Positions 61,439-64,000 of a stretch of 64,000 nucleotides of DNA are shown here, piece by piece. The stretch lies in the NCBI GenBank assembly GCA_017979445.1, contig CM030717.1:17161288-17225287 (forward strand). Reading direction: 5' to 3'. This DNA is from Akebia trifoliata (taxonomy: Eukaryota; Streptophyta; Magnoliopsida; Ranunculales; Lardizabalaceae). Within the stretch, counting starts at the first letter, position 1, and each line of letters begins with the position of its first letter. A program made the position numbers and the translations under genes. The notes below the pieces were generated by a model, which ran no database searches, was not told the DNA's origin, and saw only the letters and a list, made by a program, of their open reading frames with translations.

Positions 61439-63039
61439 TCAAACATCATGATGAGAAATGAAAAAAGAGTCAAGGCGTTCCTCCAAAGCGCAGATCCGGG
61501 CAGCTTGACTCATCATCACCTTCTCTGCATATGAAACATCGCGACTCACCAAATAAGCTGCGAAGTCATCAAAATGAGGACACTGGGCAAGCCGATCCCT
61601 CAACTCGACGATTTCAGCTCGAAGCCTGGTCACTTCACCACTATCACTACATCCGGACTGGGCAAGGGCAGATGTCAACCGAGCGATCTCTTTTTGCATC
61701 TTCTTCTCGGATTTGAGCCAAATAGCCTGAATTCGACGATGATCAGTCTGAGACTCCTCAACTCGATCTCAGTAATCAAAGGAGGATGAAGCACCAGGGC
61801 GTGTTCGGGGAACTATCGACACCGAGGGTCTCCCAAATACGAGCTCTCTAATCCAATACAAGTATGCCGGGAATTGGTGTGCCGCAAAGATGGGTCGACT
61901 CAGAACCTCAACTCGACCCCATTCTTTCACGAGTCGACTCAAAAGTGCAGTCGATAAATGGCCAACCAACTCATTGAAATTCTCGGGAATGAGCACACCC
62001 TGATCATAACCAAATTGGCGAAGAACCTGAAGGGGTACATAATGTGTCGCCTCGTGAAGACCAATCAAAACAAGAAAACGGGCACCATCAAAAGCAATCA
62101 GAAGGGACCCTCGAGGTTGGAAGGCACCAACCCACCTCACTTCCTCATCATCAAGGTTGCCGATAAAAGAATACCATTTTTCTTTACCACCCGAGATGAA
62201 GGGAACAACTCGTCTTGACATCATGAGTACAAGATCAGCATTAACTCAAAATGGGCGATTAACCACTTCAGTTAAAGCCAGATGATCCATAAACTAGAGC
62301 TCCAATAACAGGAGCATTCTAAACTTTGGAAACTGACAAGTTCAAATCTAAATTTAAAAACTAAGCTAAGTTCAGAATTTACCTGCAGGAGTGGAGCACA
62401 CCCTCGGAAAACTCGATCACGACTAGAAGAACAAGTCGTGAGGGATTGGAACATCTCACTCAAAAGCATCGATGCTAACCGGCGTCCTTCTCGGACTTGT
62501 TGAATCACAGGAATGAGAGAAAGATCTATGATGTCTCCGCCACCTAGGAACAAAAGTTGACTCACCACCATCAAAGTAAGAGCGTTAAAGTGAATCAACG
62601 GCTTCGAATGATCCGTGAGGCACTCAATCAAGAAGGATTTAGACATTGTCTTCAAAACCGACCCGCCATCCGGAATCTTCAAAAACTTGCGACTTATCCC
62701 CAAAAATTCAGAAGCCTCACCTCGGAATCCATCACACAATGGTGGAATCACAACGGGGCCCGATATCTCAAGCCCCAACAACACTTCAAACTCCTCGATG
62801 GTGGGAGTCATCTTATGCACCCCAAACCGAAAAAGATTAAGCTCGGGGATCCAATACCCCAACATTGCCTCAATCAAACCCCATTGCAATGGAACCTTGG
62901 GCAAAGAGAGGGTGAACCCCAACTTGTTCGAGCACCATCGAGCCTTATCATCGTTATCCATGCTATCTATCCAACTACTCAAGAAAGAATCAACAATGCC
63001 GCACCTTTTCAAGTTGGGAAGAGTAGAAGACACCTCCAT
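61439..63039 (-). pseudogene. Antisense gene a (element B): PMD/DUF7745-like protein, two exons
   Basis: Minus strand exon 1 is 63039-62383 and exon 2 is 62299-61439, separated by an 83-bp GT-AG intron. Exon lengths (657 and 861 nt) are exactly those of the copy in element A, with the same intron position and phase. Core motifs FGVHKMTPTIEEFEVLLGL and, at the end, a coiled coil (RLRAEIVELRDRL, RICALEERLDSFF). Stops at 62294-62296, 62246-62248 and 61769-61771, none shared with element A. Roughly 93% identical in exon 1 by eye. It is antisense to pol of element B. Confidence 0.82.
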
Positions 63040-63176
63040 GGAGCTTGAGAAGAAGCTTTGAGGGAGAAGGAGGGTGAAAAAATTGGCCAAATGTGAAAAA
63101 AGGGAAGTAAAATCGTGAAAATGAAAAGCTAGAGCAAAACCAATGGTGAAATAGGCTCAAAGTGAAAAGCAAAACA

Positions 63177-63400
63177 TACTGGTCCGTATTTGAAACATGG
63201 ATGAGGACAAATGGCAATTGATCCGTGCCCAAAACATGGATAGAACAAAGCTTAGCTTATCTGTGCTTCCAACACGGATGAAACAGACATGTAACTCATT
63301 CGTGCTTAAGGCACGGATAAAAGGGGCAATAACCTATCTGTGCTCTGGGCACGGATAAAAAAAATTGGAAAACCCATCCGTGTTGAGAACACGGACTAGA
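63177..63400. repeat. Six TCCGTG-7 nt-CACGGA dyads upstream of antisense gene a (element B)
   Basis: Inverted counterpart of 48537-48715. Spacers are always 7 nt but of different sequence; several halves carry single changes. The cluster ends about 140 bp before the ATG of gene a. Confidence 0.85.
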
Positions 63401-64000
63401 ACATTTTAAGCTTTGGGGCCTAGGTCATTTGAGAATTCGACAACTCCGGACCACATAAGGGCCATCTCAGGACTCGATACATTGAAATCATATAGAAGGG
63501 TGATAGAAGTTCCTACATGCTCAATAAATGCGTTTAAAACCCTCAGAAACTCTCAAAATGCATATTGAGCACGTAAGAACTCGCCAAGGTCATATCGGGC
63601 CAGATCAGGCCTCCAAGAACCACATTACTCACCATAGAGTCCAAGTAACTCACGCCACTCTAGAACACACCCGAAGGGTCCTTGGGACCCTAATCGCACC
63701 CTTTACCCGCCCATAGCCTCACTAACGCTCGAAAGAACTCAAAAATCCTAATGATCAATATCACGCCTAAAAGGCTCGGGTCAATTGCACAGATAATCAT
63801 AATAATAAGACAAATGCAACGGAACATGAGCATAAACACACATATATACAAGAGTTTGAATGTTCACACACAATGTCCAAAAGCTAATATAAAATATTTG
63901 TCTGTCTACAAGGTACATTAAAGGATCAAATCGAAGGGGAAGCATCGTCCCTGGCACTCTAAGTCTCTGGGATCGCTTCAAAAGAAGATCCAGCCACTGC
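63401..64000 (-). other. 3' end of antisense gene b (element B) and flank
   Basis: 63410-63770 is the inverted counterpart of 48183-48530. The last exon (GCG and stop) of gene b is recognisable at 63761-63766, preceded on the minus strand by TTTTAG. Beyond 63767 the sequence no longer resembles the intron of element A, and exon 6 is not visible before the window ends. So gene b of element B may have a different 3' structure, or may be interrupted. Confidence 0.5.

Noticed and set aside
62557..63061. Plus-strand frames over gene a of element B (and minus-strand ones at 48810-49425)
   Set aside because: Antisense shadows of gene a; they lack its intron-exon logic and recognisable domain.

Overview
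The window is plant nuclear DNA, most probably from a flowering plant with a large repeat-rich genome. It appears to be made of nested, decayed transposable elements. Evidence for this includes Ty3/gypsy elements with two RNase H domains (Tat/Ogre lineage), long-LTR chromovirus-type elements (Tekay/Del-like) with an initiator-Met tRNA primer site, a broken Mutator-like (MULE) transposase, MITEs, and GT-AG introns of 76-87 bp. I found no intact ordinary host gene, no rRNA or tRNA gene and no CRISPR. The species cannot be named from the sequence.

Layout. 1-2454 is the 3' part of a Tekay-type LTR. 2455-9334 is a MULE transposase pseudogene on the minus strand, split by a 4.1-kb Tat-type solo LTR (3086-7193) with perfect CAATG target duplications. 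9335-18036 is Tat element C (plus strand): LTR, tRNA-Arg-like primer site, 3-kb leader full of repeats, gag, protease, G-patch and the start of RT. 18037-19090 is a piece of Tekay LTR. 19522-24305 is a complete Tekay solo LTR (minus strand) with TGTTC target duplications; it carries three MITEs. 24311-26818 holds nothing I recognise. 26819-39886 is a compound block of Tekay LTRs and internal pieces, most of them in tandem, all lacking most of pol. 39887-41524 is a Tat protease fragment. From 41525 to 64000 there are two Tat elements joined head to head: A (minus strand, 41525-58208, with its 3' LTR) and B (plus strand, 58209 to past the window end).

The most interesting content is in A and B. 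Downstream of pol, and antisense to it, these Tat elements carry host-like genes that still have introns. A has two. Gene a (48832-50430) has two exons, codes for about 505 codons, and resembles plant mobile domain/DUF7745 proteins with a coiled-coil tail. Gene b (45814-48188) has six exons, about 653 codons, all introns in phase 0, a non-coding leader exon, and resembles a plant mobile domain (PMD) protein. B has gene a with exactly the same exon lengths and the last exon of gene b. Because these genes run antisense to the element's genomic RNA, their introns would survive retrotransposition. Each gene is preceded by a cluster of dyad motifs (TCCGTG-7 nt-CACGGA); the same dyad recurs in the leader of element C.

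All coding regions carry stops or frameshifts. Most of the stops that can be compared between A and B are G:C to A:T changes, as expected of methylated, silenced repeats.
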